From Obelidium mucronatum (taxonomy: Eukaryota; Chytridiomycota; Chytridiomycetes; Chytridiales; Chytriomycetaceae): a DNA stretch of 64,000 nt. Both the position numbers and the translations under genes were made by a program. The DNA is taken from positions 310,001-374,000 of the forward strand of contig JAIVFH010000013.1 in assembly GCA_025765595.1 (NCBI GenBank), read 5' to 3'. Shown here piece after piece: positions 24,008 to 37,092 of this stretch; position 1 is the stretch's first letter; each line of letters starts with the position of its first letter. The notes under the pieces are model-generated. The model did not search any database, was not told where the DNA came from, and worked only from the letters and a program-made list of their open reading frames with translations.

Positions 24008-27000
24008 CTATTTGCGCTTGTGGCTCCGCCGAGCGGATGCCGACGCCGACGCCGTTGCGGCCACGGCCGACTCGCGGCGCGAGCCCCGGCGCGGCTTTTC
24101 GTCCTCCTCCTCCTCGTCGGCGGCAGCGTCGGCGTCGGCGTCGGCGTCGTCCGCGGTGTCCGCAGCGGCGGGCGGCGGCGGCGGCGACTCTGCGTCATCG
24201 GCGGCGGCGGCGTCGGACTCTTCGGACTCGACGACTTTGCGCTTGCGGCCGCGCGGCGCCTTTGCCTTCGGCGCCGCGTTTCGAATCGCCGGCGACGCCT
24301 TGGCGGACCGCGCCTTCTTGTCCGCCTTGTCCGCCTTGTCGGGCTTGTCGGGCTTGTCCGCCTTCTCGGCGGCCTCGCTCTTGTCGCCCGCCGCAGTGTC
24401 CGCCGCCGCCGTGCTGTCTGCTGATGCCGCCGCGTCCACCGTCGCTGCTTGCGCTTGCGGGGGCGGCGGCGGCTGCGGCTGCTGCGGCGTTGGAGGCAAG
24501 GGCGATCCCGCTCCGCCTGCTCCAGAGTTACTTGCGGCATTCACGCCATTCGCTGCTGCTGCTGCCATCAAGCTTTGCTGGTGCTGTTGATACAACGCCA
24601 GCTGTCGCGCATCCAGAGGCTATACGTCAAAACCCAGCAGACAGTTAGCATCCTGGAAACTCATTTTTAATGACACAAGCTCCAACTTACAATCTGAGGC
24701 CGTCCTTGCGCATTTTGCATGGCCAAGAATGCTGCCGCTTGAGCTTCACTTGGAAAGGGAGGTCGTCCACCCGCATTGGCATTGTTTGCCCCACCGCCAG
24801 CTGCCATTGCTGCCGCCATTTGCTGCTGCATAGCTACTTGTTGCAACATCAAGTGCCGTTGGAGCTGGTTCATTTGCTGGTTTACTTGCAGATTGTGTTG
24901 TTGCTGTTGAAGAGTCAAAGCTTCTGGAACAGGAGACCCTGCACCACCAGCTGCTGCAGGATTTCCACCACTCGCAGCTGTTGTAGTGGATGGGTTTCCA
25001 ACGGCTAGTCCCATCATTCGTCTGGCGTTCATTTGCTGGATTTGCTCTGGAGTGGGAACAGCAGCCCCAGAGGGTAGCCGTGGTGCCTGAAGAGCGCCTC
25101 CAGCTGCATTTTGGCCACTGCCTTGACCCATCCCATTGCCAGCGTTTGGCATACCCAACAATCCAGGTAAACCTGCCATACCAGGCATCCCAGCCATATT
25201 GGGCATTCCAGGCATTCCAGGCATTCCAGGCATACCTGGACGAACTTGCAGAGGACGAAATTGCTGATTCATGGGGTATTGCATGAATGGCATGCCATTC
25301 GGTGGTCGCCCCAGGCCATTTGGTACCATTGGCTGGCAAAATAAACAGAATCAATAAGGTATTACATTTGTTATCAACAAACTTTGTTACCATCATTCGA
25401 GCAGCACTCATAAGTCTTGCGTTCTGCTGCTGCATCAAGTAATCCCGTTCTCGCCTCTCTTTCATTAATCCTAACTCAGCAGGGGATAATGGATCAACAG
25501 TAAGATTCACTCCAGCATTGTCTTGCGCTTGTTTATGGGTATCATGCGATGCTAAGTTGACTCGCTTTTGTAGTTGCTCATTTTCTAAACCAACCCAGCC
25601 AACGGATCAATAAACAATTTGCAAAAATAAATTTTAGAAAAACTGCTTGCTTACTCTTGGGCATTTTTTCCTGTCTGGCCTTGGCTCGCACCAAAATAAA
25701 CTCAAACACTGACAGCTTCTTGCCAAACCGTTTCTGCGCATCCACGCGACTTTTACTCTTGACCAATTCAAAATCGCCATTCATTCCTTCCTTTTGAGAA
25801 TCATGCAATAACGCCATATAGCGAAGGTAACAATCCCATTCTGTCCTCTTTCCGCCAGTACCCAAACGGAGACACGATATCGTTTCGGCAATATAAGTCC
25901 AATTGTAAGACACCTGCTTATGCACCATATCCAAAAGCGTCGTATCTTCATCGGCAACCCAGATTTGCTTGGAGAGTGTTACATCGGCCGGCCGGGTACC
26001 TGTAGGACTCGGAACAGCACCATCCGTTCGCTTTGGGTAATCTACTGCGCCAAAGATGGCTTTTAAACAAATTCAAATGGCAAAAGAGATTGTCAGCATT
26101 ATAGCGAACGGTGTAAATCGAAAAAAAAAAACAAGAGACATACGTGAGACTCGAAAATCTAAACCGGATAATTCCTTGCTCAAAGCGTCCACAGGTTCAT
26201 CCTCGTTTCCATCATCATACAGCTCGCTCTTTAATCGGCCATATTCGTCCCATTTGGAATAATCTTTTGCAACAAAACGGTCATGGAATAGACTCGACAT
26301 TGGGACTATTCCTTCAAAATCATCGGATAGTAATGAAGCTGGAGTCAGAAACATATCCAGCGTTGGTGGACCATATGTCAGCGAAGAAGATGACGATGAG
26401 ACATTGATATTATTCAACGGCTGTGGTGGCTCGGATTTGAACGAATATATCGACTTTTCAAGATCGACTACTATGGGCAGATTTGAAGAGCTTGTCGTTC
26501 TGGGTACTGTTGGGGTGACAGTGGTGTTTGAGGTCGCAGACTGGCTAGTGACAGGAGCTAAAGAGAGGGATATGGACACATCTGTTCCAGTGGGTGCAAC
26601 AGACGATTCCGGTTTAACATCTATTGCCGGAAGTGAGTCTATCAGCATTTCATCGGCGGATTGCAGCTTATCGATTGCGGTATTGTTCGCAACATCAGCC
26701 ACTGCTGACGCCTCTTCCATGATCACATCTTGCATCTTCACAGCCTCTTCCACATTGGAACTCAAATCATCCAACTTCACCCTCTTTTGCTTTCTCTGAA
26801 AACAAAAAGAAATTTAAAACGGAATATCCTCCCCATTCATACGAGATGATGTACTCACGTCAACACACAAAGCAGCCTTGTCAACGGCATTATGCCAATC
26901 CATCACCCATTGAGCAACAGTGTAAGCCATCCCAACTTTCCATCGGCGTTCTTCCCGAAAGTCTTCACTCATCCATTTCTGTGTTGGGTTCAAAATGAGG

Positions 27001-27924
27001 ACCGTGCAAGCCAATTAAGTTCTATTTACCATTTCTGCCATCAAGAGATCCCAGGATGAAACGCCAGGATTCGGTGTCGGGACGGGTTTTAATTGCCTTA
27101 AACTCCATTGATTCGAGGCTTTGAGTTCATCAATTCGTGACAGCACGCGCAACTGCTTTGACTCTTCGCGAGCAAGCTGAGCCAAAAAAAAATCAGCATT
27201 CGCAAAAAATTCTAACAAAGCAACACACACCTGCCAATCTTTTGTGGAAACTACTTTATGAGCAGAGCTCAGTAACTTGCACAGTGGAAGACCTTGTGCT
27301 TTCAGCTGAAACGCATAATGTTGGTATCCTTTGAAATCCGGATTGACAACAGGTTTGCGTTTTGTACTTCCAGAAAGAACTTTGCGTATACTCGTTAGAG
27401 GAGCCTGTTTTTAAAGGTTTCCATTTTTTTTTTTTAGAACCCAAGCTTAGCAACATCTCCCTCATACACAATAAACGGATTTCGTTATTTTACATTGTCT
27501 TTAGAAGCCAGTTTCTTTGCTTCCACATGCGTTTTCTTTACTCGCTTTTGAGAAAACGAGTCTGCATTGAAAGGATTCATTTGAGGTAAATCGTAGAGTT
27601 GAAAAGGGTCCAGAGGTAAAGTCAGCACGGCCGAGGAAACGCTGGGAGACAGTAACGGTGTTGTGCGTTCAGCGAGAGATTTTACTGGCTGTAAATAGGG
27701 GAGGAGGCCTCACCCCTCGATGCGATGGGCAAGCACAAAGTCTTTCAGTTCCTGCTCAGAATCCGACGTTGAAGTGAGGGCAAATAAGTCCTTGAGAAGA
27801 GCTCCGCGAGTGGCAATGATGTTTCTTTTGTGTGTGTGTGGTTCAGTTTGTGTACAAAAAAACACTGAAGCCGACTTTACACTATTTCTTGTTCTTTTGC
27901 CTTGATTTGTTCAGCAACTTCCAT
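24008..27924 (-). CDS. EAF1: NuA4 histone acetyltransferase scaffold subunit Eaf1/Vid21
   Basis: Platform subunit of the NuA4 complex. Order from ATG 27924: a helical N-terminal region (MEVAEQIKAKEQEI then LLKDLFALTS); an HSA domain (KWMSEDFREERRWKVGMAY, about 26.87-27.0 kb) that binds actin-related proteins; an acidic/Ser-rich stretch; a Myb/SANT domain (WVADEDTTLLDMVHKQ with NWTYIAETI, about 25.65-26.0 kb); a Gln/Met-rich part with GMP repeats near 25.2 kb; and a charged, Ala/Asp/Lys-rich C-terminus in a GC-rich block, ending RRSHKRK at 24008. The HSA plus SANT order and the NW-IA motif fit Eaf1 rather than Swr1 or EP400 helicases; no helicase domain is present. Start moderately sure; about ten exons. 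Confidence 0.88.
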
Positions 27925-28028
27925 GTCGACCGCAAGACGCCTCTGATGGTGCTGAGGGTTTTGGTGGTTGGGGAGTTGGGAAAAAGTAGACCAGACACCT
28001 CCAAAAAAAAAAGTGACAAAACCTTGCA
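27925..28028. promoter_or_regulatory. Compact bidirectional promoter between EAF1 and the CFAP69-like gene
   Basis: Only about 104 bp separate the two divergent start codons, so both genes probably share this promoter. No specific element was identified. Confidence 0.5.
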
Positions 28029-31000
28029 ATGTTGAACGATGTAATCGTGCCGTCCTTTGCACCACGCGAAGCTGCTGAGGCGATCAACTATGAGAAGGTA
28101 CCTTCCCGTCTGTGCTCCTTTTTTTTGTTTGTGGGAGAGATCTTGTCCCCTGACCAATCAAAAATCAGGTTGCCAAAGTCTTTACAGGAAAGCACACTTC
28201 AATGATGTACGATCGACAAGAAGCTATTCTCGTGAAACTCGAAAGAATCTATAAAAATGGATTGGTAAACCAGATCACGATCGATAGACTTTTTTTTTTA
28301 AATGGTTGCACACTATATATACTTCAGGTCCGCAAAGATCTTCCCCAACTTGCTATTATACTCGATTTGGCACGCGAAAAGATTGATGCTGGTGCTGAAT
28401 CTCTTATTCCCTCTTTCGATCGATTATTATCTCTCGCAAAGTATACCGATTTCCCTTTTATTGTAAACCTTCCGTTGAAAAACTCCCCATCACCAGTTCA
28501 CCATTCGCGTGTCATCTTCCTGGCGAAGCAGAAGCAACACCTGCTGATCATATCTCTCAGTTGGCGCTCACACTTGCTAAAGTTACTGGTTTAAAGAACG
28601 TTGCAACGGCAGAGTTGGCGGCAAGGGTTCGGAAACAATGTCTACCTTTTTTTTAAAAGCGCATGTAAATAATCCAAAAATATTAACTGTAGGCTCTACT
28701 GAATCTTGTGGGTGGGAAACCGTCAACTAAAAGCGCTTCAAACCCAAAAGTGGTGTTCATCAATCCAATGAAAATGAAGCAGAAGGAAGTTAAAAAGGCA
28801 AAAGATATTGAATCTAAAGCACAGCAAGAGCGCGAAACTTATTTTTTACAAATTGAGAAGAGGTCAGTTCTTGATTCGTTTTCTAATGGCAGCCCCTTCT
28901 CAACCTCTCCTCCCTCCTCAAAAGTGACGTCATTGAAACGCTGTTGAATACCCTCAAGGGCAATCACGAATTCCGTATCCAATTAGCAATTCTGAAAATT
29001 CTTCGAAAAATGGCCTCCTCTTTCCCATCTGCTAAAAAAATGAATCATGGTACGTTGAAGAAAAAACGAGGACGTAAAAAACTAAAACTTCGAACAAAAA
29101 AAACCTTTAACAGAGGACGCTTTAGTCACATTCTTGGGTGTAATTTACAATACCCAGGAAGACAGTGTTTTCGCGTTGACGACGGAAGTAATCTGGAATC
29201 TCCTCTCATTCAAAGATAAGCACCGCGTCGCTGCTATCATCAACGGGACATGTCGTGCCGCATTCCGACAACATGGACGCAGTCTTTTATCCGAAACTCT
29301 TGAAAAAGTGTGCAAAAAGACACTTCACTACGGACACAAAAACCTCCGCAATGAATACATGATTATCGTAAATAGCGTTGTGGAATTATGTCCAGAAACC
29401 GCCTTAGCGGCTCATGAGAGTGGATTTATCGAGAAGTTGGGTCATTATATGATGAGCCATGAGTTGGGAGGGATGATGAATATTATTCGCATGAGTATCT
29501 CCAAAAAGGCGGATTCAGTTATTGTGCCAAAGTTTCATTTTGTAAGCTGTTCTTGTTGTTTCTCTTATCCGTTAACACGCATTTTCATAAAAAAAAAATA
29601 ATAAGACAAATTCTGCCGAAGACTATGAATTCAAAAAAATCCTCATGCAATTAGCAATGCAACTCTGCGCAGAAGAAGGGAATCTAATGTGTCTCCTCAC
29701 TGCCGGCCTTCTTGAATTTCTCCTCCTCTACCTACAACTCGATTGCACAAACGAAGGCGTCAACGTCTGGACAGATCGCCAGCTCCAGGGACTACAACTT
29801 CAAGTTATTGGGTTTTTGAACACGATTATCCCCCGGATTCCTCAGCGGTGGGCCGCTGTCAATGGGAACAGCGCTCTGTTGAATTACCTTTCGAAAGCAT
29901 TGAAAGGAAATCAGAATGAAGGAGACTCTGTTGCGCAAAATATCACAACTAGCAATGCAAATAACGGCGGGGATGCGGCTGGATTAGTGAATAATCCAAG
30001 TACCGGATTGGTTGGAGGAACGTTGAGGCTTCTGTCCAGGATCTCTGAGTTGGGGCCAAGTCAAAAACGGGCATTGGGAATGCAAGGCGCATTTTCGGTG
30101 CTAATTGGTAAGTTACTAATTTTCTTTTATTATTTCTGTCTGTTCTTCAAACGAACCAAGAAATAATTCTGGGCAAAAACAAAAAACAGCAATTTTGACA
30201 GATCGTAGCCAACGGCCTGATATTTGGCGAGCGGCATTTCTGATTTGTTCTTCTTTATGCCAAGGCTGCAAATCAAACAAGACCCTGTTTGGAGAGTCAG
30301 GGGGTGTTGAAATGATCCTACCCTTCCTAATGTAACGAAAATTATTTTAGAACGTATCACAACCATTAAAAAGAAAACACACAGATATTCGTCAGCAGAT
30401 CCAAAAGAAACAGATTCAGTAATCCTCGCTGCGGTTGAATGCATCTGGGGCTCCATTTGCGGTAGTGGAGCAAATGAAGCCTGTTTCTTTGCCTGCGATG
30501 GCCTCTTTGCAATGTTGGATCTATTGCCCAAAAGCTCTTATGTTTCACAAAGACATATTCTAGGAGCATTATTGGATTTATTGGAGAATCCAAAGGTATT
30601 TTTTTTTGATTTGATTTTTGATTCAGGAATTTTAACCAAGGTATCCTTATAAAAATAAGGCCCGCTCTCATATTTTGGAATGGAGAAGCTCTGAAAATGA
30701 ACAGCGAGGAGTTGTGAATCTATTGATAAAACTGTGGACCCTGGAAGAACAAAGGATGGGAGGTTAGTGACCAAAAAACATTGACGCAGAGAATTGGTGA
30801 CTGACTATCTTGAAAAAAAAATTAGTCCCCACTGGTCATTATGGGACGTTAGTCGACGAAAAGAAACCACTTGCGGGAAAATATCAGGTAGAAGGGTTTC
30901 TTCACAATTTCCCTTCACTCTCTAAAACGGCTTGAAAAAATTACAGAAAGGCCACGAGGATCCGTCCAAAAAATACGAAGATGGTTATGTAGTCGAAGAA

Positions 31001-31549
31001 CTTTCAGAGAACTTACGGGTATGTGGATGTTTGTTCGAAAATTTTATCTCATAAACGGTTCTTGCAATTATACGCAGTCAAAAATATATTCCATGTTCTG
31101 TAAACTTGGATTTGATGGATTCAGTGAGGTCATTACTGTAGAGGAGCAAATCAAGTTGGCTTTGGTAAGCCAATCTCAACATTCCCACCTTGCCAAACAG
31201 AAAAAAAAAACAGATTGCGAAATACTTGGACTTCAAAATCGGCGAAGTATGGGAAGAAATTTCAGAAGAATTGGATAATGAAGGAATCCGTCCAATTTCG
31301 CCAGATCTGGACTGTATAAATACTGCAAAGCAAGTGATTGTGGAGAAGGCCCAAGCTATACAGGGAAAGCAAGCAGATTTTATAAAGAGAAAGAACGAGG
31401 TACAATGTGATTTTTAATTCCACCCTCTTGGTACTGAATGGAAATTATAAACCCCATACCAGTCGGAACGGTTGGAGGAAGACTTGTTTTACAACACATA
31501 CATCAAACAACGAGGCATAACACCAAGAGCACTCACACCATCGCAGTAA
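28029..31549 (+). CDS. CFAP69: CFAP69-like armadillo-repeat cilia/flagella protein
   Basis: A long alpha-helical protein in about 12 exons, from ATG 28029 (MLNDVIVPSFAPREAAEAIN) to stop 31549. Its N-terminal blocks (RQEAILVKLERIYKNGL then VRKDLPQLAIILDLAREKI) resemble the start of CFAP69, an axonemal protein of motile cilia and sperm flagella. The middle is ARM/HEAT-like, with repeated helix pairs (ETLLNTLKGNHEFRIQLAIL; TTEVIWNLLSFKDKH; RLLSRISELGPSQKRALGMQ). The C-terminal part is coiled and ends GITPRALTPSQ. Assignment rests on remembered similarity of several blocks and overall architecture; another ARM-repeat flagellar protein is possible. It implies a flagellated zoospore stage. Confidence 0.72.
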
Positions 31550-31639
31550 TGGAAACCACGCGCATTTTTTTTTGTCTTTCTGCAGAGCGTCTTTTTTATT
31601 AGATTTAGTTATTTAAAATAAAACAACGGTTTGTTTTTT

Positions 31640-33238
31640 TCAAGCTCCATAAGAGTCTTCCCACTTGCTATGATCCTTCAAAACCTGACCATACGCCACC
31701 ACATCACTAGCATTTGAAATGGAGCGTACTTTATCGACAGGGAACTCTCGTTTCAACAAATTTGAAAGCACTTTAGATGGCCCAATTGCAATCCATTCAT
31801 CCACAAAGTCATCACGTGCATATTGAATACTTCGTTGCCATTGTACAGTTTTCGTGATTTGATCATATAAAGCGGGACCAATTGTGCTTGCGTTGTGGAA
31901 CTGGAAGAGAAAAAAGGTGAATTAATTAATTAAAAAAAAAAAAAAGATAACACACAGGCTTTCCAGTGACGTTTGAGATCACATCGATGACAGGGTCTTT
32001 GAATTTTGTAGCCTCCAACGCGGGCCGCATTTGCTCTGCAGCTGGGTTCATCATACTGCAATGGAATGGGGCTGAGACAGGGATGGGTAACGCCCTTCCA
32101 GCGAATCCTTTTGCTTGTATTACCGAGCACGCATAGTCTACTCCTTTCGCGCTCCCGCTGATAACGACTTGAGATCGGCTTTTTTTTTTTGGAAAGTGGA
32201 CAGAAAAGTATGTCAGCTTGTTCAAAAAAAATGTATCCAACCAAACCTGTTGACATTTGCTATTTCTGCAATTTCACCTTCAGGAATAATCATTGCGATT
32301 TTCTCCATCACAGCTTCAATATCTTCTAAATGTCCCTTGTTGATTGCTAGAGCCCTCATGGCTGTTTGCTTGTTGCTCACACTCATTTGCATTGCTTCAC
32401 CGCGCAATCTCTGCGCATTTTTTTTTCCAGTGGATCAATAAATAACACCAGCTAGTTTCGCAAAAAAGGGCTTTTTCATACCACCAGCTTGATTGCTTCA
32501 GTGAGTCTAGTAATTGAATAAAGTCAACGGCAATCAATATGAAATAAAAAGAATCAAGAAAAAACAAACGATATGGATTCTGTTGCTACTAATGCCGAAT
32601 ATTCACCCAACGAATGACCCAATGCAAATGAGCTCTGTTTGATATCCAAACCAAAGTCCTCCTACAATCGTTTATTGTGAGCAACAACAAAATAAAATAC
32701 TATAAAAAAAATTAAAAACCTGTAATACGCGCAAAAGAGCAATTGAATGACACAGAATGGCTGATGTTTTTAAATTTTGGTGAGGTTTGTAATTGCAATA
32801 TGGATATTCGCGAAACCCAAGACTCACCAGGTTGTGCGTTCGCTGTCAGCGTCAAATCGCTCTAAAATCCAACATTGGATAAAAAAAATCAGATTAAATA
32901 AGAAGCTCCATAAGACGACTCAACTGCTGGTCCGTTGAACATGAGGTCCCGAAGACCACCACCCACAGCTTCCTCGCACTCATCAATCACGCTCCTCGCA
33001 GACTTGAACTGCTCGTAAACATCGATGCCCATTCCTTTTGTATCAAATCTGTGAGAGTTCCAATTCGTAGTACGTGGCTGGCCATCTTACCAACATGCTA
33101 TTTTTATGATTTGATCAGGACTGTCCGGGGACGCTTGGTCAGCTAAGAAAACCTCACCTGTGATCCTTGCCCGGGAAACAACAGAGCCGTCTTTCGTGAT
33201 CGCCGGATTGGCGTTGCTGAAGTGAATCGTCGCAGCAT
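31640..33238 (-). CDS. MCT1: Mitochondrial malonyl-CoA:ACP acyltransferase
   Basis: FabD-type enzyme that loads malonate onto mitochondrial acyl-carrier protein (type II fatty-acid and lipoate synthesis). From ATG 33238 the start is basic and Ser/Arg-rich (MLRRFTSATPIRRSRKT), as in a mitochondrial presequence, followed by the family signature LLFPGQGSQ. The catalytic serine is in FALGHSLGEYSALV (GHSxG, near 32610). Later blocks are RLRGEAMQMS, PIPVSAPFHCSMM with the catalytic His, and VISNVTGKP. The end is KWEDSYGA at 31640. At least seven exons. It converges with the CFAP69-like gene with only 90 bp between stops. Confidence 0.92.
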
Positions 33239-33830
33239 TTTTTTTTTATTTTTTAAAATTGCCATGTCAGCTCCCACACGCGTCTCATGTCGGATAACCA
33301 ATTAGCCAGCATTCTGTTAACAGGTTGTGTCCGCAGTCTGCTTCGCTGCGCAATTGTGTGGAAGAATAATGGACAAAGATATCGGATGGAGCGCGTGAAA
33401 ATGCGATGGGAGTTCAAAATAAGCATGCCTGATCTGCGCATCCACTCATGCCGCCTTCGTTCAAGGTATGCACATCTTTTTGGTATCTGCTAAGCATCGG
33501 TGTCAGTTGAATGATGGAGCCAGATGAGGGGGGGGGGCACATTCGTAATAGTTCGCGGTTATAGACGGCTGGTAACCCCCCACACCGTCGCCTGTGCAGA
33601 TGAAAAAAAAAATCACGAGTATCCGCGGGACACACACACGTAATCACGAAAGTTTTTTTTTGAAGTTCCACAAATCACTTGGAATGAATCACCACACGTC
33701 AAACCGAAACCAAGTCCACTCCTCAAGTCCACTCCTTCTAAAATCTTCCTATTTCTTCCACACAAAAAAAAAACAGGCTTAAAACAAAGTCTTAACCGCC
33801 CCATAAACCAAGTTTACCTCAACAATTATT
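33239..33830. promoter_or_regulatory. Divergent intergenic region between MCT1 and the RT-like gene
   Basis: 592 bp with only short, unconvincing reading frames. It holds a G8 run near 33530, several T/A runs and a short CA-repeat (ACACACACACG near 33632). Presumed promoters for both neighbours; nothing else recognised. Confidence 0.5.
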
Positions 33831-36800
33831 ATGCTAGCAGCAACATCAACAACCAATAACGTCAGCTCCCCGTACAAGGACATGCTGCACACTGTGACAA
33901 CCATGAAGCTGGACGAAATCAAGGTCCAGCAGAAGCGAATGCTGGCACATTATAAGGAGGTCAAAGAAGAAACCAACGCAGCAAGGTAATTATCACACAT
34001 TCTGTCATTTATTTGTTTAACCCTAATACGATCATGTATGTTATATTTTTTTTTAGCAAACTGACCGATAAGTTGCGTATTCTCTACAAAGGAATGCAAT
34101 CCTTTTCCATTGCAGGATCATTCGTCCACAAGGATCTCGAAAACATTGAATGTAACCTTCTATTTTTTTTAATAATGTCTTTTTTGTTCTTTTCAATCTA
34201 AATGACCAACCCTATCCAAAAACGCCCCCAGCATTAATCAAACAATCGGAAACGGACCCAACAATCAGCAAAGACCTTCTCCGACATTGGATCAACTACT
34301 TGACCACCGAAATCACACGTTGTGAAAAACGTTGGGAATACGCGCATTTGTTTGGCGGCTTATTGACGGAATACTTGGACAATGAACGCCCCGTTTCCAA
34401 CGACGACGCTAAATCCTGGACGGAAATCGATTCTTTGGACGGGTTCAAAAACGACGATCTGGATGCACCTGGTGCTTCGTCCACCCCAGAATCAAGAAGT
34501 ATCGCCAAAACTGAATATGAGCAACGCTCGTTTGTGGTTCAAGACATGGATGTGGAGGCTGCAAAAGAGTTTTTGGAAACCAAGCTGTTGAATTTCGACA
34601 AGGAGGCGCAAATTTTGGCGGGTGGGTCAAAAAACGCGTACGGTCAATGGGAGGCAGCACGAGAGGTGTGTACATGAATATTGTGTCAGAAGTTTGTTAT
34701 TCTGAAGAAAAAAAACATTTTCTGTTATCAGCAAATCAAGTCGTTTGGGACCTCCTTCATTGAAAAGAAAGTTACTTCAAAAGATGTCGTTGTGGCAATC
34801 ACTTCACTCCTCAACAATGACTTGCTGAATGACGAAAAGAAGGAAATTCTTCAAGACCTCGAATCCAATGAAACGATCCTGAACGAGTTTGCCGCCATCT
34901 TGACAATGATGATGGCGAAAGTCAACGATGGCCAATGGTCATGGCCGCAAGCTTCGTCGTCTTTGGTTTGGGGAGACGTACGGCCAGCTGTTGGCGGCCG
35001 CCACCGCATTTTCTTGGACTATGACCTGTGCACGACAATCTTTTTGGAGTTTGTTGGATTGAGATGGAGTCAGACTTTCAGCAAAGTAATGACTGACCTG
35101 ATTTCATGTAGAGGCTCGGGTGGGGACACTTCAGTCTGGAATGTTGGACAGCCCTCAAAGTATTCAAACGTTTCTGTGGAGCAGAAAAGGGCCACCATCT
35201 TCCGCAACGAATTTTTCCTCAATATTCTACCTAAAACGGATGCTGACGCGAAAAAATGCCGCGCTTCCTATGATCAACGCGTCTGTGGAGACGATGGCGC
35301 AGCTGGTTTCATGCACAGGCTTCTCCTGCTGATTGCCACGGAAGCCAAGTTCCACCAAGCGATTCACAAAGAAACACCCTTCACTGTTGTTAAAACCGAT
35401 TTGGCATCGTTTGGGCAGTCCTTGAATCACGACTTGGTTCTCATGGTCATGCAATGTTTTCAAGTCCCCGAAAAGTGGATTTGCTTCTTCCGCAGCTACC
35501 TAGAAGCGCCAGTCACTATTGACGGGAAAACCAAAACCTGCAAACAAGGAACGCATATCGCGCATTTGATTTCGCGGGTTATGGGCGAAATGGTGTTGAT
35601 TCTGATGGATTTGCATGTTCACCGGAAATCTGGAGTTTTGTTGCACAGAATTCACGATGATATTTGGTTCTGGAGCAGTAACCAGGATACAGCTGTTTGT
35701 GCTTGGGAGGCCATGAGCGAGATTGCGAGCGTGTTTGGTTTGACTTTCAATGTGGACAAGAGTGGATCTACGTCCATTTACCATCCTGATGCTCTTGAAG
35801 CGGTCGCCGCCGCTGCTACAGCCGCCAGGACCGATACTCTCGACGCCACCAAAAAACCCAACGACAACCATACACACAAGAAGTCAACAGGTTTAGCAAC
35901 TGTAATCCCAGGCCCCGCTCCATTGCCTCAATCTCCATGCGAATGGGGATTCCTGATTCTGTCTTCCGACGGTAATTTCCACGTGAACACGGAAGGAAAA
36001 CTTGGATACTATGCCGAATCCATGAGAAAAAAACTTGCGAGCAGTTCCTCAGTACTCGTTTGGGTCAATGTCTTTAACCGGTATCTGCAGTTCTTTGTAC
36101 GCAACTTTGGAAACGTATCTCCCGTTTTCGGGTTGAAACATATCGACGAAATTATGGCTGCTTTGAAAGTAGTATACGAAATTGCATTCAAAGGTCTTGT
36201 GAACGGAGAGGACGAGAAGGACGAGTTTCCAAACCCGATTGCTGTGGTGGAAGGAATGATAAAGCAGAGATTTCCAGCACTCTCTAAGGAAAAGATTCCA
36301 GATGCTTGGTTCCATTGGCCAATGTGAGTTTGGAAATAAGTGACGTTTATGAACGTTATCTTGAAATATTCTTTTTTTTCTTCTTTTGAACAGTACGGCC
36401 GGTGGGCTTGGAATCGAGAACCCATTCATCAACCTGATGGCATGCAGAATCCAAGTGGAACGCAAAACAAACAGCATTTATGCATCAGATGTTCGGGGCG
36501 AGGCGTCCAAGACAATTTCGACGGACGAAACATACTTTTACTTTCTCGAAAACACTGACATTCAGTTGTTTAAGCAAGAAAAGACTGCTTGGGAATCAAA
36601 GGAGGTTGCACGCGTTGAGGAGGAATATGTAAACTCACCAACACCTCATGTTGCAGTTCCATTCGCTGAATATAGCGACTGGTGCAAAGAGTACAGAGAA
36701 CGCAGAGGAAACTCCAGCTGGGGCAAGCGGTTCGGGGCGCTGGTAGATGCAACGGATTTGGAGCCAGCGAAGCCAGAGTCGACGCCGGAATTGAATGAGT

Positions 36801-37054
36801 TGGTTGAAAAGTTCATTAATCGCGGAAAGCAGCTTCTAGGAGAGTGCGACGACGACAATGACGATGACGACAGTGAGGACGATGATAGTTATGGCAATGA
36901 TGGACGTGGACTGAAGCCCTACTGGCGCTGGGTCTTGTGTTTCTACGGACCTGCGTTAATGGAAGCGTTTGGGTCATTGGAGTTTATGAATACTGAGTTG
37001 ATTCCAATGGGAATGATTGGAAGCTTGAAAAGCCAAGGAGTTCCATGGGATTGA
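33831..37054 (+). CDS. rvt-type domesticated reverse-transcriptase-like protein
   Basis: About 940 residues, five or six exons, ATG 33831, stop 37054. The N-terminus is predicted coiled coil (LDEIKVQQKRMLAHYKEV). The core has reverse-transcriptase palm signatures: motif A VVKTDLASF (about 35389-35415) and motif C RIHDDIWFW (about 35648-35675), where HDD replaces the usual YxDD but keeps both Asp. A linker of Ala/Thr and an acidic C-terminal stretch follow. There is no integrase, RNase H, endonuclease, gag or flanking repeat. The gene has introns and sits among host genes. This fits the rvt class, single-copy host reverse-transcriptase-related genes described in fungi and rotifers. Cellular role unknown. 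RT fold likely; rvt membership is my inference. Confidence 0.75.
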
Positions 37055-37092
37055 TTGATATGATTTGAGTTTTTATGTAAGAACAAGAGACA

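Noticed and set aside
23984..24648. Plus-strand and other-frame ORFs opposite the EAF1 C-terminus
   Set aside because: Antisense shadows of a GC-rich low-complexity coding block, with no conserved motif.
33253..33804. Several 60-85 codon frames in the MCT1/RT-like intergenic region
   Set aside because: Short, overlapping on both strands, with no motifs and no splice support.
33831..37054. A non-LTR or LTR retrotransposon
   Set aside because: No gag, integrase, endonuclease, RNase H, terminal repeats or poly-A tail; the introns and architecture fit a host gene.
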